DNA of 40,000 nt from assembly GCA_012295275.1 (NCBI GenBank), contig CM022666.1:5997019-6037018 (forward strand), given 5' to 3'. A program made the position numbers and the translations under genes. A model generated the notes under the pieces. The model saw nothing but the letters and a program-made list of their open reading frames with translations. It made no database searches and was not told the origin of the DNA. Below, piece after piece: positions 1 through 9,455 of the stretch. The stretch's first letter is position 1; each line of letters begins with the position of its first letter. The DNA comes from Chrysomallon squamiferum (taxonomy: Eukaryota > Mollusca > Gastropoda > Neomphalida > Peltospiridae).

Positions 1-340
1 CTGTTCACAAGTGATGTTCTCACCATCACAGTGTCATTGGCTTTCAGGTAATAAACAGCTCCAATGTAGGAAGGAACAAAACCTTCCTTGTCTCCTCGTA
101 CTTTGCATGTTGTTTGAGAATTTGTGTAGAGAACTTCATAATTTGGATATTTTTCAATTGAGTGATACGGCCTATAGTATTCAAGCTGTTTCATTTGCTT
201 GGCATGGAATACAACGTTGCTGTATATGAAGTAGTAAGCAGAGTGTTTGACTTGAATCCCGTCAGCGACAACAGCTGCAGCTCCTTTTACAAACGATCTT
301 TTACCAGACGACGTCCATTTGATGAGAGGCTTCGGTGTGT
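1..340 (-). CDS. TNF-superfamily ligand, TNF-homology domain exon (partial, runs off window)
   Basis: Reading the minus strand from an AG acceptor at 341-342 gives one open frame to the window edge, about 113 residues. It starts DTPKPLIKW, contains the strand motif YYFIYSNVVFHA and later YIGAVYYLKANDTVMV. These match the TNF-homology domain: the W-bearing first strand, the G/A-YYxIYSxVxF strand and the (Y)xGAxxxLxxxD hydrophobic strand. Only the last strand or so (roughly 15-25 residues and the stop) would lie off the left edge. TNF ligands are type II membrane proteins that trimerise outside the cell and bind TNF receptors. The exon needs one base from the exon before (phase 1), exactly what 745-852 supplies. 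A diverged inverted copy sits at 5424-5719. The subfamily within TNFSF cannot be decided. Confidence 0.82.
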
Positions 341-744
341 CTGAAACGTTTGCAAGAATAAACGATTTTTAAATAACATTTCTATTTTAAATTGTCAATA
401 GTTCTAGTTAGTATTACTAATATAGTTGTATAGCTACTACAAACTCCTGCTATTAACTACTTTACTAACACGACTGGTGTTTTTGCTATTAACACTGCTA
501 ATACTACTGTTATCACAATTTTTACAATTATTTCCTAACCACTATTAATAACTAGGTAATTACTTGTACAACTATTAACAGACAGAACTTTTAAGTAACT
601 ACTACTATTTTGTCTACTATTTTGTCTTTCAACTGAGTATCACTACTCTTCTATTACTACTACTACTGCTGCTACTGCTACTACTACTACTACTACTATT
701 ACTACTACTGCTGCTACCACTACTACTACTATTTGTATTCTTAC

Positions 745-852
745 CTTTGTCGTATTTTGCATTCACTTCCATTTGTAGATGAGCCGATGTCTTCGCATTG
801 TTTTTATTATTCAGACGATCAGCAGCCTCTCTGATCTGCTGAAGATTTTGTT
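745..852 (-). CDS. TNF ligand stem exon
   Basis: This minus-strand exon lies between a tttcag acceptor (853-858) and a GTAAGA donor (744-739). It encodes about 36 residues, polar and helix-prone (QIREAADRLNN), typical of the stalk between membrane anchor and TNF domain. It ends with one extra G, which with the AC opening exon 1-340 makes an Asp codon, so the two join in frame. From the first acceptor the exon needs one base from upstream. A second acceptor, cttcag before CAG (exon from 838), is phase 0 and would accept all the anchor exons of this locus, each of which ends in phase 0. Past the donor the frame runs into a (TAC)n tract encoding poly-Ser, which is intron. Confidence 0.6.
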
Positions 853-855
853 CTG

Positions 856-900
<45 letters not shown>

Positions 901-1544
901 TGTATATATGCACCTATATATAAACACACACACACACAGTCACACAGATAGACACACATACCTGTAAACACATCTAGACTCGTACACACGTATATACAAA
1001 TACATAATTATAAACACTTTTGTGCATATTTAAATGTGTGGTTTGTGTTTGTCTGAGTGTCTTTTTGTGGGTTTGCTTGTCTGTGTTTGTGTATCTTAGT
1101 CTTTATGTGTGTGTATGTTTATGTTTCTGCTTGTATGTGTGTCTGTGTTTATGCGACTTTGTTTTTGCGTATGTCTGTGAATGTGTATGTGTATGTGTAA
1201 ACTTACCACATTTCTCAGCTTTTGTATGACTTTCACTCAGTTTCTAAAACGAATGTCAACAACCACTTTGAAATTCGTCCATTATAATTTGTTTTATATT
1301 TAAAAATATTCATCAGCATTATTAATTTCTCATTTTCATAATTGAAATATTATTAAACATATATCGATCTTTTTTATTTTTGTTGTTTCACTTTTCTTCC
1401 TTTTTTTTGAATTTCATTTATAATCCACTTAAGTTTTTAATATTTTTATATAGAATTTACCTATTTCTTAATTTCATACCTTTCTTTTTTAATCTTCTAT
1501 TTAATGTATTTATGGATCTTTTTAGAAGTTAAAACAGAATTTAC

Positions 1545-1805
1545 CTTTTTCATAATTTCACTGATCACTTTTTCTCCATCCCTGTAACAGCAATACGTGA
1601 TATTGTTCCTGGTTCTGGTCGTAGATTTGTCATCACAACAGTTTTCTCCTGGTTTGCACGAGATTTTCACACACAGTTCCTTGTCAAACATCAAGTTGGT
1701 TTCTCTGTTCAGAAATTCTTTTAAAGTTTCAGATACTATGAAACTGATGAGTAAGAAGTTCAGCACCATAAGAGAAATGGCAATGACTGGAAGAAGTGAC
1801 TTCAT
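1545..1805 (-). CDS. TNF ligand first exon: membrane anchor plus Cys-containing stem
   Basis: ATG at 1805-1803 is preceded in frame by a TAA three codons upstream, so this is a genuine first coding exon. It encodes 87 residues: a hydrophobic segment right after MKS (residues about 4-25, a signal anchor or signal peptide), then a charged stem with NRET and a Cys cluster (CVKISCKPGENCCDD, then CC). It ends at AAG followed by GTAAAT, phase 0. Being next upstream of 745-852, it probably splices to the phase-0 acceptor at 838 and then to the TNF domain. It lacks a cytoplasmic tail, unlike the 6119-6198 plus 5739-5837 module. A degraded copy is at 4690-4905. A small separate secreted Cys-rich protein is less likely. 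Confidence 0.6.
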
Positions 1806-2132
1806 TTTCCTTTAGATGCAGTCTGTGTCAAACATAATAAAAATGTTATTAGTAATCAATAATACCAAGATAAAGGCACAAACAAAATACACGGACATAA
1901 TTAACATTATTTCAGAAAATAAAAGTTAAATAATAAATAAAATCAAGAAAAAGACTCACACACATACACACACGCACACACACGCACATACATACACACA
2001 CAAACGCGAGCACACAGATACCACCACAGAATATTCTTTCGAAAAATTAAAAGAAGACTAAATGAAAACAATGACTAACGCAGATGCCTTCTGTTGTGGT
2101 AATGCGCTGTACATTGCTTTTATACTGTACAA

Positions 2133-2196
2133 ATAGACACTGATATGCGCAGTTCGCATTAAAATGGGTGTGTACAGACAAAAATGTCAATGCTTT
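2133..2196. repeat. Duplicated upstream block R1 (copy 1)
   Basis: The block starting atagaca, with tatgcgcag and gtgtacaga, recurs in the same order and orientation at 3596-3665. It lies 0.3 kb upstream of the minus-strand first exon at 1805, so it may be promoter sequence or part of the duplicated unit. Otherwise 1806-2130 is AT-rich with a (CA)n patch near 1960-2010. Confidence 0.5.
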
Positions 2197-2342
2197 GAGG
2201 AGTATCTACAAGGTCATTTATATGTAAAAACACATACATAGTATTAAATGATCGAGTAACTGTTTCACGTAGTGAGTGAGATATCACGTAGACATATCAC
2301 GAGGAAATTTCCTAAGAGGACATTCACATTTGTAGGCGTGCA

Positions 2343-2535
2343 TTTTCCACAGGCTTCTTCGCTTAGCAAAGAGCTGTTTATAAACACTGCTCGGGTAGAA
2401 TTACTTTTAAAGATATCGAATGCACTGGTGATTTTTTTAAAATGTTTATTGAGCTATCTTTGTCACTGTCGCGTAGTTTTTACAGTCAAGCAGTCAAGGA
2501 TGACTTCACAACTTAATCATGATAGATGTTTGTGG
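2343..2535 (-). promoter_or_regulatory. Candidate promoter block R2 (copy 1) with TATA-like palindrome
   Basis: About 190 bases are conserved with 4422-4585, including the stretch ttagcaaa through ctgctcgggtagaa. At 2376-2385 sits the perfect palindrome GTTTATAAAC, giving a TATAAA on either strand. It lies 0.5 kb upstream of the minus-strand first exon. Conservation between the two copies while flanks diverged suggests function, but no transcription start can be seen. Confidence 0.3.
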
Positions 2536-3155
2536 ATGTGCACGTATGTAAGTGTATCTATATCAGTAAGTGATATGAACATGGCTACCGAACAGCAATA
2601 TTTAGCATAAAGTATACAAATATATTATAAAGTCTATAAAGTATCACATAATCCTTTATAAAATAAAAAATAGATCATGTCACTAACTGGTGTAGAAGTG
2701 AAAAGTGAGTAGAGAAATGGTTTCATTAATTTTATTTGATATTAAAAAAATAATAAGAAAAAAAGAAAAGAAAAGAAAGCAGGAAAATGAAAATTCAGAA
2801 CAAGACATTTGTATTTCTTTCAACGTAAACTTCCAAGTAATAAAAATAAAGAACAGGTGACCAGAGCTATCACTGTAGTCTTTATTTAACAATAATGACA
2901 ACAGCAAACAATTAAAAATCTGATGATTATGATGATGATGATGATGATAAATTTAATAGTAAGAGTACCAGCAATAGTAACACTAATATAAATACTAGCA
3001 AGAATACTACGAATAATGATGATTATATAGTAATAATAGTAGCAGTAGTAATAACGATGAAGATCATAGTGATAATAAAGTTAATGATAGTAAAATTAAT
3101 AATGATGATGATAGAAAATCCACTGTACAGATTTACTGAAAACAGACCATCAATA

Positions 3156-3158
<3 letters not shown>

Positions 3159-3241
<83 letters not shown>
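3159..3241. repeat. (CT)n microsatellite
   Basis: A pure CT dinucleotide run of about 41 units. The surrounding 2545-3595 holds only AT-rich sequence and short GAT/TAG repeats; no gene seen. Confidence 0.97.
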
Positions 3242-3248
<7 letters not shown>

Positions 3249-3595
3249 TCTTCAATACTGAGCATCAAAAAGGGATGCTAGGAAACAAGGCTGTTTTGAT
3301 CTGAAGATTTAAAGAAAAAAGAAAGTTAATGTAATAAATGGTGTCCAAGTGTTCAATTGACAGGCCGGATTAAATTCCTCCCCGACCCCTGAACTACAGC
3401 GTGACTTCTGTTCCCGTTATCGACAAGACATGCTAACCTATATATAATAGTACTATCTAATGCATGGAATTCCAGTAAACAATTAGTCAAGGTCTGTATA
3501 CCAACAGCGAAGGAACTATTATCTGAATTAAATTTAGCTTTCAAGAGTTAAAGCACGCGAAATTGGATATTAAATTTGTGGCATTGTTGTCTAGA

Positions 3596-3665
3596 ATAGA
3601 CATTGGCATGCGCAGTTTAGTCAATGACTTTATAAATTGGAAGTGTACAGATAAAAAATGTTAAT
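3596..3665. repeat. Duplicated upstream block R1 (copy 2)
   Basis: Diverged direct copy of 2133-2196, sharing atagaca, atgcgcag and gtgtacaga in order. It precedes R2 copy 2 (4422-4585), as copy 1 precedes R2 copy 1. Confidence 0.5.
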
Positions 3666-3913
3666 ATGTAAGCTTATTCAACTTACTGGGTCAAATAAAA
3701 TTAAGTTAGGTAAACGTGAATTGTCGAACATCAACAGACGTACACACTGTTATGTATATTTTGTTAATATTCGCACTTGACTGTTGCATGACCCAGTACA
3801 GAGCAGAATTCAGATGGAAAACAAAAAAACATTAAAAAAACCCAACCCAAACAAACAAACAAAAACAACAACAACGAACGAACCAAAAACAATAACAAAC
3901 AAGAAAACAATAC

Positions 3914-3917
<4 letters not shown>

Positions 3918-3960
<43 letters not shown>
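3918..3960. repeat. (CA)n microsatellite
   Basis: About 21 CA units, preceded by an A-rich CAAA/CAA stretch from about 3825. No gene in 3670-4420. Confidence 0.95.
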
Positions 3961-3961
<1 letters not shown>

Positions 3962-4421
3962 TCTGATCTATTTTAAGAATTTTGGCTTTGTTCATTTTGC
4001 CCTGATAGAAACTGACTATTAACCAGGTATTTTTTTATTTTGTATTTAATGACTGTTCAATACTCTAGTCCTAAATAAACGATCGAAAATTTAATCCAGA
4101 ACATCTACATTATCTAATTTCAAATGACCTCCAGGTATGCACTACAGTATATATCTACACAAGATCCACGTAGGCGCACAGTCATGAAAATGGATTATTC
4201 CCTGACAGAAAAATACTGTTTATTTGTATTCATTTATTTTTAAAACTGTGTAATTTTTCATCGTGTTTATATGGACTAGATTTAATAGTTGTCTCGTATT
4301 TCAAGCAGGTGGTGAAATGAGATATCGCTGAAACCACACGTTACGTGTTCTTTCACAGCCAGCGAGGTCATTGTAGCTTTGACTCAGAGTGAACACGTGG
4401 GTCATGCATTTTGTTTCAGCT

Positions 4422-4585
4422 GAGTCACTTAGCAAACAGCTATTTATAAACACTGCTCGGGTAGAAACTACTGTTAAAGATAACGAGTGTACTGTTGATT
4501 TTAAAAAGTTTTCCAGTCAGCTACCATTGTTATTGTCCGTTTTTGTTTTTAAATAGCAAATCAAACAGTCAAGGACTACTGCTTA
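4422..4585 (-). promoter_or_regulatory. Candidate promoter block R2 (copy 2)
   Basis: Diverged copy of 2343-2535 with the shared core taaacactgctcgggtagaa. The palindrome has lost one base of symmetry (ATTTATAAAC). It lies downstream of the dead anchor exon at 4690-4905 in minus-strand terms, so it no longer fits as that exon's promoter. It marks a rearranged duplicate unit. Confidence 0.3.
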
Positions 4586-4689
4586 ACTATTAAAACGTAA
4601 ACATGATAACCACATAAAACTTTTTTCATTTAGTGTATTTATGTTGTTTTTGTTTTTTGTTTTGTTGTTTTAGAATATAATACAGAATT

Positions 4690-4905
4690 TAGCTTTTTCA
4701 TAATTTCACTGATCACTTTTTCTCCATCACTGTAACAGCAATACATGACATAGTTCATGGTTCTGTTCGTAGATTTTGTCATCACAACAGTTTTGTCCTG
4801 GTTTGCACCAGACTTTCACACACAATTCATGTTCAAACAACAAGTTGTTTTCTCTATTCAGAAATTCGTTTAAAGTTTCAGATACAGTGAAACTGGCGAG
4901 TATGA
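4690..4905 (-). pseudogene. Dead copy of the TNF ligand anchor/stem exon
   Basis: The stem part of exon 1545-1805 is repeated here in the same orientation with many matching stretches. It is broken in three ways. The donor GT is changed to CT (plus-strand g at 4692 where the intact copy has c at 1544). One extra T in the run at 4774-4777 shifts the frame after CCDDK. The start Met and hydrophobic anchor are replaced by unrelated residues. It cannot supply an anchor exon. Confidence 0.7.
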
Positions 4906-5423
4906 AGCTTTGACATTTGCAAATGCTCCTCTTGACAGAACAGAAATTGGCAATAGAATATGCTGATTCCGTCTCTGATTTTGTTGGGCTGTGAAATGTT
5001 GTCATTGTTGGTCTTTTGGAAAATAAACTATACTATAATACCCTGTTTCATCATCGTTTGCTATCCTTGACTGCTTCAGTAATATATATCAATAGATGCG
5101 GGCACAGTGAGGTTACCCGGTACAGTAGTAGTACTCAGTCAAAAGAGGTGATTTGGTAATAAATGTGGTAGTAGTAAAATAGAAGTAATAGTAGTAGTTA
5201 CTTAAAACGTAGTTATTAGTTGCGGTTAAGAAATAATGAGAGAAATTGTGGTAACAACAGTACTGGCAGTGTTAGTAGTAAAAGTATCAGTGATGGTAGT
5301 AAAGTAGTTAATAATAGGACTTTGTAGTAGTTAGCGAACTATATTAGTAATATTGACTACAACTGTTGACAATTTAAAATAAAAATATTATTTATGAAAA
5401 AATTATTCTTATGAACTTTTCAG

Positions 5424-5719
5424 ACACACCGAAGCCTATCATCAAATGGACGTCGTCTGGTAAAAGATCGTTTGTGAAAGGAGGTGTGGCTGTTGTCGCT
5501 GACGGGATTCAAGTCAAAGAAGCTGCTTACTACTTCATATACAGCAACGTTTTATTCCATGCCAACCAAGTGAGAGCGCTAGAATACGCTAGGCTGTGTC
5601 AATCAATCAAAAAATATCCAAATTATGATGTCCTCTACAAAAATCCTCAAACAACATCCAAAGTACGAAGATACCAGGAAGGTTTTGTTACTTCTTACAT
5701 TACAATATTAAATAAATAA
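5424..5719 (+). pseudogene. Inverted, truncated copy of the TNF-homology exon
   Basis: The plus strand after a tttcag acceptor (5418-5423) encodes DTPKPIIKWTSSGKR and YYFIYSNVLFHA, clearly a copy of exon 1-340 but in the opposite orientation. It reads open for about 98 codons, then leaves homology after SYI and ends ILNK-stop at 5717-5719. The strands equivalent to GAVYYLKAND onward are missing, so the TNF fold cannot close. Intronic sequence in front of it (about 5165-5423) also matches the inverse of about 341-620. Open frame and intact acceptor make a recent copy or a truncated product possible, but no plus-strand anchor exon is visible nearby. Confidence 0.7.
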
Positions 5720-5738
5720 ACTCACAGATAGCACTTAC

Positions 5739-5837
5739 CATTTCGTGATGGAGACCCAGTCTGTAATAATAATAGTAAACAAGGAGACACACAGCTTCCG
5801 TGAAAACAGCATTTGGGATAAACAGTGTTTTGACTAC
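5739..5837 (-). CDS. TNF ligand transmembrane exon (module B)
   Basis: The minus-strand exon sits between a ctgcag-type acceptor (5838-5840 read as CAG) and GTAAGT donor (5738-5733). It is 33 codons, phase 0 at both ends. It encodes a hydrophobic stretch (FIPNAVFTEAVCLLVYYYYY) followed by RLGLHHEM: a type II anchor with a short exoplasmic start. It fits in frame after the cytoplasmic exon 6119-6198 and ends in the same phase as 1545-1805. A longer paralogue lies at 8582-8716 and a dead one at 9126-9189. The Glu inside the membrane stretch is odd and absent from the paralogue. Confidence 0.55.
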
Positions 5838-5920
5838 CTGCATGAAAACTAAAATTGAAACAAAATATTAACTGCGAAAAAAGTTCATCAACAACAATGG
5901 TACAATAACAATAATGGTAG

Positions 5921-5952
<32 letters not shown>

Positions 5953-6023
5953 CTACATTAACAACAATAGCAACAACAAGCATTTCTTGAGATAAAGGAA
6001 CTTGAGTATGAAAGAGTTGTCTT

Positions 6024-6087
6024 CCTTAGCATTCTCTCATGTATATATTTATATATGTACATATATATATATCAGAGAATGCTAAGG
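6024..6087. repeat. Perfect 14-bp inverted repeat with TA-rich loop
   Basis: CCTTAGCATTCTCT at 6024-6037 is exactly complementary to AGAGAATGCTAAGG at 6074-6087 around a TA-rich 36-base loop. It lies in the intron between the cytoplasmic and TM exons of module B. Confidence 0.85.
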
Positions 6088-6118
6088 ATATACACAGACA
6101 GGTAAACGTAATACTCAC

Positions 6119-6198
6119 CTGAATACACAATTTCTTAACACCTAGTCGAATATTTTCAGTTTTCTCTCTCAATACATCATCGTCACCTTCATCATCAG
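6119..6198 (-). CDS. TNF ligand cytoplasmic-tail exon (module B)
   Basis: This minus-strand exon follows a cttgacag acceptor (6199-6206) and ends at CAG before GTGAGT (6118-6113). It is 80 bases, phase 1 in and phase 0 out. It encodes 27 residues: an acidic start (ADDEGDDDVLREK) then a basic membrane-proximal part (RLGVKKLCIQ), as expected for the cytosolic side of a type II protein. It joins 5739-5837 in frame. A shorter paralogue is at 9456-9511. The exon before it must end in phase 1; a weak candidate is 6995-7039. Confidence 0.55.
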
Positions 6199-6269
6199 CT
6201 GTCAAGATAATTCATAGTTTGTATTATAGAAATACTGAGTGACTAATAGTGTATGTAAATAAACAACAA

Positions 6270-6620
6270 CAACAACAATAATAACTATACTACTACTACT
6301 ACTAGTATTACTACTACTACTACTACCACCACCACCACCACTGCCACAACTACTACTACTACAACTACTACTACTACTACTAATAATAATAATTATAATA
6401 ATAATTATAATAAATAATAATAATAATAACAATAATAATAATAATAGCATTATTATTATAGTAGCAGTAGTTCGTTTTGTTGCAATAACAGTGGTAGTAT
6501 CTGTAATAATAATAATTATAAAATTAATAGTAGTAGTAGAAGTAATCGTAATCATAGTAATGGCCCTAGTCATAATAACAACAACAGTAGTAGTAATAAT
6601 AATTGTAACAGTAGAAATAG
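6270..6620. repeat. Compound TAC/AAT/TAG trinucleotide repeats
   Basis: Runs of CAA, TAC, ACC, AAT and TAG units make both strands open by chance. A second run, (TTG)n(TTA)n, is at about 6793-6870. No coding signal between 6200 and 6990 apart from this. Confidence 0.9.
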
Positions 6621-6805
6621 TAGTATTACTAGTTTTAGTAATAACAATGGGTATTTGCTGTAATAATGGGGATGATCAAAATACGTATTAAAATAGCTGA
6701 TATAAAAAATAATTTAACAATATAACAAATAAAACCTAACCAATTTTATTTACATGTTAACCTATTATTAGTAGTAGTACTTTGTAAATATTGTTGTTGT
6801 TGTTG

Positions 6806-6851
<46 letters not shown>

Positions 6852-6994
6852 CATTATTATTATTATTATTAAAAACATTAATTTACATATCTTTGACAAT
6901 AAATGTATGACAATTTCAATCAAAAATTAAATATCTTTCATTAATTACTAATAATAATATGTACTGAAGTGTCCATAAACAAATAACTAATTAC

Positions 6995-7190
6995 CTGTTT
7001 CCTTATAATCCACATACTCAGGTACCCATACAGGAGAAGCTTAGCGAACGAGATTGACTTGGCCATCCGATGATATCAACCAAACCATCAACCACAACCA
7101 TCAAACCGAATATCACACAGAACGCTGTCACTGAATTTCCCTTCACTTCGCTTTGAGGTTTTCGCTGTTTGGCAGCATGGATTATCTCCC
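6995..7190 (-). CDS. Candidate upstream exon(s) of TNF module B (uncertain)
   Basis: A GC-richer island ends in a CAG donor before GTAATT (6994-6989). Read to match the phase-1 acceptor at 6198, the last 45 bases (6995-7039) give SPVWVPEYVDYKET, a plausible cytoplasmic piece, though the acceptor at 7040-7041 has no good pyrimidine tract. In another minus frame about 7030-7190 is open and hydrophobic (TAFCVIFGLMVVVDGLVDII). The plus strand is also open with a GTAAGA donor at 7211. Start, frame and even strand are not settled. Confidence 0.25.
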
Positions 7191-7635
7191 CTTGACTTGA
7201 CTCGAAGAGCGGTAAGAACCAGTGATATTGAAAGACAATATTTACTTTTACTAATATCCATGTGTATTTTTTATTTTTTTTTTAAAACTCAGATTTTTAT
7301 TTTATTTTATTGCAATGAAAAGTCCTGTTATGACACAGCTAAATTCCAGTTATATCTTATAGATTATGGAAGCAAATCTCTATATACATATGTAAATAAT
7401 ATCTCAGAGAATCTGATATCACTGTGAATATAAAACAATTCATATCAAATAAAATGTAAATTTAAACAAATATAAGAAAAAGGACAAACATTCTGTGATC
7501 TGTTAATTTTAACTTTAAAACTACTCTAACAGAAAATTAATTTGTGAACTTTTACTTTTCACAAATGAACTAAATATTTCTTTTGCGAAGTGAACAGTTA
7601 GTATTTCATAATATTGTTTTATTTTAAACCGAATG

Positions 7636-8445
7636 ATAAATTACATGGTATGTAATGTATTGTAATAATCTTTAATATTATATCCTTGGATATACACATT
7701 AAGGCATTCATTTATACTCTACACCATAGGACCTCATTTATAAAATGATACACAGAATACAAGCTATCTAAAATAATCTGGTTTTATTAATTATACACAC
7801 TAATATATACCCAGTAAACTCTACACCATAGGATGATACACAGGATACATAATATTTACTATACTGAATCTGTAATATTATATTCTTGGATATATAAATG
7901 ATATCTGTGTATTTACTGGAATAAAATGTAATGCTAAATCATTGGATATACAAATTACATGGTATGTATTGTACTCTATTATATAATCTTTAGTTCTGTA
8001 TCCCTGGATATATAAATTACATGGTATGTACTGCACTCTGTTAACCTTTAATCCCTGGATATATATGGCGTGTAGTTTATTAATCTTTCATACCGTTTCC
8101 CTGGATATATAAATTCCATGGTATGTACTGTATTCTTTATTATATAATCTTTAATAGTTTCACCGTGGATATGTTAAATGCATTGTGTGTACTGGAATCT
8201 ATTAATCTTTAACACCATTTGCCTGGAATATAAATTACATGATATGTACTGTATACTCTGTTATATAATCTTTAATAGTTTCTCCCTTGATATATAAAAT
8301 GCTTGGTGTGTACTGGAATCTATTAATCTTTAATACTGTTTCCCTGGAATATAAGTTACAAGATAAGAACTGTACTCAATTAATCTTTAATAATGTATTC
8401 CTACCTGGATATATAAATTACATGGTATGTACTGTACTGGAATAA
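7636..8445. repeat. Minisatellite of about 60-bp units
   Basis: Roughly a dozen imperfect units are built around ctggatatataaattac, atggtatgtactgtact and tataatctttaata. The ggatatata landmark recurs near 7688, 7886, 7943, 8006, 8056, 8102, 8166, 8223, 8288, 8343 and 8406, so spacing is mostly 46-65 bases. It fills the space between TNF modules B and C. Confidence 0.85.
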
Positions 8446-8581
8446 TACTGTATCCTGGATGCTCAAAATACGTCATTCTGTAACTTTTGTTTCATTTCCA
8501 GTTACATATGGATTAAAACAAGAAATCAACTAAAAAAGAAGTATTTAAAAATAAATAAATAAACTCCCAGATTACACTTAC

Positions 8582-8716
8582 CATATCATAATGGAGACTC
8601 AGTCTGTTGAAACTTTGCTTGGTTAGCACAACCTCTGACACGTGTACACTTCCATAAACAAGGAGACACACAACTACAGTGACAACAGCATTTGGGATAA
8701 CAATTGTTTGGAATAC
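8582..8716 (-). CDS. TNF ligand transmembrane/stem exon (module C)
   Basis: Minus-strand exon with acceptor CAG (8719-8717) and donor GTAAGT (8581-8576), 45 codons, phase 0 at both ends. It encodes a clean hydrophobic anchor (VIPNAVVTVVVCLLVYGSVHV) and a polar stem ending LSLHYDM. It is 12 residues longer than the paralogue 5739-5837, where the stem part was replaced by a TAT/TAA repeat. It can follow the cytoplasmic exon 9456-9511 in frame. No TNF-domain exon lies between here and module B on this strand, so it must splice a long way or belong to an incomplete copy. Confidence 0.55.
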
Positions 8717-8900
8717 CTGGATGAAAAATAAAATTGAAACAAAATATTAACTGCCAAAAAATGTCATCAACAATAATAATTACAATAACAATAGTTATAA
8801 ATAACAAAACAACACAGTCGCAGTAAAAATAATTATAATAATGATGTTACATTAACAACAGAAAGCACTGTTTGAGATAAAGGTCCTTGAGTATGAGTCC

Positions 8901-8903
8901 TTA

Positions 8904-8940
<37 letters not shown>
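8901..8940. repeat. (TA)n microsatellite
   Basis: About 20 TA units; CA- and ATA-rich sequence follows to about 9120. Confidence 0.95.
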
Positions 8941-8944
<4 letters not shown>

Positions 8945-9125
8945 ACAAGCTCACACTAATACTCATGTATTAACAGACACGGACATATAAACATGGATAC
9001 ACATATCAGACAGAAACATATATATACTCTTAAACACATACATATATACATACATACATAAATAATAATAATAATAAGTATAATAATAATAATAATAATA
9101 ATAGTAATAATAGTAATAATAGTAA

Positions 9126-9189
9126 TTAGCAAAAGGAGACACACAACTACAGTGACAACAGCATTTGAGATAAACAGTGTTTAGACTAC
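9126..9189 (-). pseudogene. Dead copy of the TNF transmembrane exon
   Basis: The acceptor (9192-9190) and the first 60 bases match 8582-8716 and 5739-5837, but the third codon is TAA (9183-9181). The stem half is replaced by an (ATT)n/(ACT)n tract with no donor at the expected place. Intron sequence upstream of the acceptor (to about 9250) is also duplicated. Confidence 0.7.
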
Positions 9190-9455
9190 CTGGATGAAAA
9201 ATAAAACTGGAACAAAATATTAACTGCCAAAAAATGTCATCAACAATAATAATTACAATAACAATAATTATAACAACAACAATAGCGGTAAAATCTTTAA
9301 AAATATCAATAATAATGATGACAAAGATATCACAATAACAACAAGGATCATTATTTGAGAAAATGGTCTTTAAGTACGAAAGAATTATCTTCCTTAATAT
9401 TTTCTGTCTAGACTTCTGCACTTATATCCACTAGTATACATATATAAACACATAC

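Noticed and set aside
629-744. Poly-Ser extension after the stem exon
   Set aside because: It lies past a good GTAAGA donor and comes from a (TAC)n repeat.
2272-2610. Plus-strand 112-codon ORF
   Set aside because: It overlaps the duplicated noncoding block R2, whose other copy (4422-4585) is not open in the same frame.
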